From: Haloarcula sp. CBA1127
GTDB lineage: Archaea > Halobacteriota > Halobacteria > Halobacteriales > Haloarculaceae
Direction: 5' to 3'
Assembly (NCBI RefSeq): GCF_001485575.1
Contig: NZ_BCNB01000006.1
Location: forward strand, 2,294,001-2,358,000
Length of the DNA stretch: 64,000 nucleotides
The position numbers and the translations under genes are program-made. The notes beneath the pieces are model-generated. The model did no database searches and had not been told where the DNA came from. It was given only the letters and a program-made list of their open reading frames with translations. Positions within the stretch are counted from its first letter, which is position 1; every line of letters begins with the position of its first letter. Positions 61,815 through 64,000 of this stretch are shown here, piece by piece.

Positions 61815-62255
61815 TCACCCGTCAACCCTGATCTGCTCCGCCTCTGTTGTCGTCAGTTGCAGGTCTTCGCGGAGCATCTCGATTGCCTCCTCCGGGTCCG
61901 TCTCCGCGTCGAAGACGCGGTCGAAACCCATCTGTCGGAAGGTCGCCTGCGTCTCCTCGAAGTCGGACTGTCCGACGGCGAGGTTCCCACCGACGTACGT
62001 GAGCACGTCGAGCCCAGCATCGTCGAGCTCGTCGTGCAGCCCCTCGCAGTCCTGGCGGGCGTGCCCGTACAGCGAGGATACCAGTACTGCCTCGGCGTCA
62101 TGAGATTTCGCAGCGGAGACGAACTCGTCCTGTGACGTCTGGACGCCGAGGTTGATGACCTCGAAGCCAGCGGCCGAGAGCGCCTGCTCTAGAATCGTGA
62201 TGCCGACGACGTGCGCGTCGGAGCCAATCACGCCGAGGATAACGGTCCGGGGCAT
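61815..62255 (-). CDS. glmS: Methylaspartate mutase, sigma (B12-binding) subunit
   Basis: 146 aa cobalamin-binding Rossmann subunit (also called MamA). The B12 motif D-x-H-x-x-G is present in GVIGSDAHVVGITILEQAL, followed by VLVSSLYGHARQDCEGL and YVGGNLAVG. Start at ATG 62255 (MPRTVILGVIG) fits the family N-terminus and a TTTATCA box at 62281-62287. Another ATG at 62270 would add MTGKY. First gene of the methylaspartate operon. Confidence 0.92.
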   Translation of the reverse strand: MPRTVILGVIGSDAHVVGITILEQALSAAGFEVINLGVQTSQDEFVSAAKSHDAEAVLVSSLYGHARQDCEGLHDELDDAGLDVLTYVGGNLAVGQSDFEETQATFRQMGFDRVFDAETDPEEAIEMLREDLQLTTTEAEQIRVDG

Positions 62256-62280
62256 GTACTTCCCCGTCATCGGCGGGTAG

Positions 62281-62287
62281 TGATAAA
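62281..62287 (-). promoter_or_regulatory. TATA box of the methylaspartate operon
   Basis: TTTATCA on the minus strand, centred 29 bp before the glmS ATG at 62255. It would fall too close to the ATG at 62270, so it helps decide the start. Confidence 0.5.
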
Positions 62288-62323
62288 CCTAATGGTCTTT
62301 CATGATAATATGGCCTTAAGGAA

Positions 62324-62330
62324 TTTATAA
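62324..62330 (+). promoter_or_regulatory. TATA box of the mesaconate CoA-transferase gene
   Basis: TTTATAA, 23-26 bp before the ATG at 62350 and about 50 bp before the ATG at 62377. It lies in the same short divergent region as the glmS box, so both directions could be controlled together. Confidence 0.5.
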
Positions 62331-62376
62331 CGGACATTCAAGAAGGTTTATGCGGCCGCCCCGTCGTGGTTTTCCC

Positions 62377-63567
62377 ATGGGTGCGCTTGACGACTTGCGT
62401 GTGCTTGACCTGACACAGGTCCTCGCCGGACCGTACTGTACGATGTTGCTCGCGGACATGGGCGCGGACGTGGTAAAGGTCGAACGCCCCGGCGGCGACC
62501 TCATCAGGTCGAACCCGCCGTTCGTGAGCGACGGCGACGAAGAAGCCTACGGCGGGTACTTCCAGAGCGTCAACCGTGGGAAACGCTCGCTCGAACTCGA
62601 CCTGGGGGACGACGATGACCGCGAGGCGTTCCTTTCGCTCGTTGAGCGCGCAGACGTGGTGGTCGAGAACTTCAAGGCCGGCACGATGGAGAAGTTCGAC
62701 TGCGGCTACGAAACGTTGCGAGAACACAACCCGGACCTCATCTACTCGTCCATCCGGGGCTTTGGCGACCCGCGAACGGGTGAAACCCACCGACAGGGCC
62801 AGCCGTCGTTCGACCTCATTGCGCAGGCGCTGGGCGGAGTCATGGAAATCACCGGCCAGTCGGATGGTCCCCCGACGAAGGTCGGCCCCGGCGTCGGCGA
62901 CCTCTTCACCGCCGTGCTGAACGCCGTCGGCATCCTCGCGGCCGTGCATCACCGCGAGCGGACTGGTGAGGGGCAGTACGTCGATACGGCGATGTATGAC
63001 TCGATGGTGTCACTGTGCGAGCGGACGGTGTACCAGTACTCCTGTGACGGCGAACCGCCGACTCGACAGGGGAACTCTCACCCGACGCTGTTCCCGTACG
63101 ATTCCTTCGAGGCTGCCGACGGCCACGTCGTCATCGCGGCGTTCGCCGACGGCCACTGGGAGGCGCTGTGCGAGGCAATGGAGCGCCCGGACCTCGCCGC
63201 GGACTACCCCGACGCTGGCAGCCGGATCGCGAACCGCGAGTCCCTGCGGGCCGAAATTGCGGAGTGGACCGCCGCCATCGACTCGGAAACACTCCTTGAC
63301 CTGCTCGAAGGGCGCGTGCCGGCCGCGCCGGTCCAGAACACCGCCGACATCTTCGACGACCCGCATATCCACGACCGCGAGATGCTCGCCGAGGTGGACC
63401 AACCGGGCGCGGACGACCGGATGACCATCGCTGGCAGTCCAATAAAGATGACCGAGACGATGCCCTCGCCCGGCGGTCGTGCGCCGCTGCTAGACGAGCA
63501 CAGGACGGAACTGCTTGATGAGGCTGGGGTCGATACGGGAACCAATCGAGTGGAAAGCGACGACTAA
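62377..63567 (+). CDS. mct: Succinyl-CoA:mesaconate CoA-transferase (CaiB/BaiF family)
   Basis: Activates mesaconate to mesaconyl-CoA with succinyl-CoA. 396 aa class III CoA-transferase: MGALDDLRVLDLTQVLAGPY, LLADMGADVVKVERPGGD, NRGKRSLELDL, the catalytic Asp region SFDLIAQALGGVMEITG, and a C-terminal NTADIFDDPHIHDREMLAE. ATG at 62350 adds nine basic residues (MRPPRRGFP) and could be used in a leaderless message; 62377 matches the family. Divergent from the methylaspartate operon, completing it. Confidence 0.9.
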   Translation: MGALDDLRVLDLTQVLAGPYCTMLLADMGADVVKVERPGGDLIRSNPPFVSDGDEEAYGGYFQSVNRGKRSLELDLGDDDDREAFLSLVERADVVVENFKAGTMEKFDCGYETLREHNPDLIYSSIRGFGDPRTGETHRQGQPSFDLIAQALGGVMEITGQSDGPPTKVGPGVGDLFTAVLNAVGILAAVHHRERTGEGQYVDTAMYDSMVSLCERTVYQYSCDGEPPTRQGNSHPTLFPYDSFEAADGHVVIAAFADGHWEALCEAMERPDLAADYPDAGSRIANRESLRAEIAEWTAAIDSETLLDLLEGRVPAAPVQNTADIFDDPHIHDREMLAEVDQPGADDRMTIAGSPIKMTETMPSPGGRAPLLDEHRTELLDEAGVDTGTNRVESDD

Positions 63568-63637
63568 TCGGCAACTGCCGGCAATTTTCACCACATCAGG
63601 GCAGGACCATTATCTATCATGAGCCGTAGAATAGGCT

Positions 63638-64000
63638 ATGGTCGAAGTTCCAGATGCGCTCAGTACATTGTTCAGTGCCCAAATAGAGACGGACGGGGAC
63701 CGATATATTGTTGAAATTCCGAAAAGTGAAGTATCCCACGGTGCAGTCTCGCCGGGCGAGACCTACCGCGTCGGCCTGCTCTCGCAGGTCGACGCCAGCG
63801 CGTCGACGACAGCCCAGCCGCAGACGCCTACACAGGATACCGACTCGGAACGAGTCGACACCGGCGTCCCGCAACCGCCGGTCGACGAGGGCGAAATCCG
63901 AAACGTGACCATCGAATCGCTCGGCGACCAGGGCGACGGCATCGCCAAGGTCGAACGCGGATACGTTGTCATCGTCCCCGACGGCGAACCGGGCGACTCG
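63638..64000 (+). CDS. TRAM-domain protein, 5' part (cut by window end)
   Basis: 121 codons are visible and the frame is open at the edge. Residues 1-50 are an uncharacterised domain (MVEVPDALSTLFSAQIETDG), residues 50-85 a Ser/Thr/Gln linker, and from about 87 a TRAM domain begins (VTIESLGDQGDGIAKVERGY, then VIVPDGEPGD). Stand-alone TRAM proteins bind RNA in archaea, including cold-shock-like roles. Total length and any methyltransferase domain lie outside the window. Confidence 0.78.
   Translation, partial: MVEVPDALSTLFSAQIETDGDRYIVEIPKSEVSHGAVSPGETYRVGLLSQVDASASTTAQPQTPTQDTDSERVDTGVPQPPVDEGEIRNVTIESLGDQGDGIAKVERGYVVIVPDGEPGDS

Noticed and set aside
1..64000. CRISPR arrays, rRNA genes, complete insertion sequences
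   Set aside because: No regularly spaced repeats, no rRNA-like sequence and no transposase motifs were seen anywhere in the window.

Overview
The window is a gene-dense, GC-rich haloarchaeal chromosome segment. Evidence: acidic proteins, TATA boxes about 26 bp upstream of leaderless start codons, Tat-type secretion signals, halocyanin, FtsZ1 near SecE-NusG, GHMP-type shikimate kinase, and an intron-containing tRNA-Trp. The methylaspartate-cycle cluster at the right end and the Tat-exported alpha-amylase point to Haloarcula or a close relative. The genus is inferred; no search was run.

Layout. 1-6.2 kb: C-terminus of a surface protein, an orphan TrkH, a small zinc protein, a trkA-trkH operon and membrane proteins. 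6.3-9.1 kb: shikimate kinase-chorismate mutase, then a small islet with a PIN/AbrB toxin-antitoxin pair flanked by two copies of the chorismate mutase 3' end, then beta-carbonic anhydrase. 9.3-13.9 kb: tRNA-Trp with a 107-nt intron, small zinc proteins, guaB, a GNAT enzyme and tRNA-Lys with decayed copies of its 3' end. 14.1-19 kb: TrkA-N/DHH fusion, PRC-barrel protein, Cys-less peroxiredoxin-like protein, two GNATs, endonuclease III, UspA.

19-27.8 kb: respiratory bc-type complex (halocyanin, Rieske protein, split cytochrome b) with several small lineage-specific membrane proteins, an NAD kinase-like protein and a geranylgeranyl reductase-family enzyme. 27.9-38 kb: unknown and membrane proteins, photolyase, methyltransferase, 2-oxoacid:ferredoxin oxidoreductase with a divergent flavin reductase, two-domain UspA, a zinc-ribbon regulator and a Rieske ferredoxin. 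38.5-47.4 kb: alpha-amylase, pabB-pabA-pabC, HhH protein, aroE, Na/Ca-exchanger-type protein and D-aminoacyl-tRNA deacylase.

47.5-53.2 kb: ftsZ1, then a binding lipoprotein and chemotaxis transducer lying between ftsZ1 and secE-nusG. 53.3-57 kb: assorted metabolic and small genes. 57-63.6 kb: beta-methylmalyl-CoA lyase, mesaconyl-CoA hydratase, methylaspartate ammonia-lyase and both methylaspartate mutase subunits in one overlapping leftward operon, with a divergent mesaconate CoA-transferase. Together these carry glutamate-derived methylaspartate through mesaconate to glyoxylate and propionyl-CoA, an acetyl-CoA assimilation route. The window ends inside a TRAM-domain gene. No rRNA, CRISPR array or intact insertion sequence was seen.
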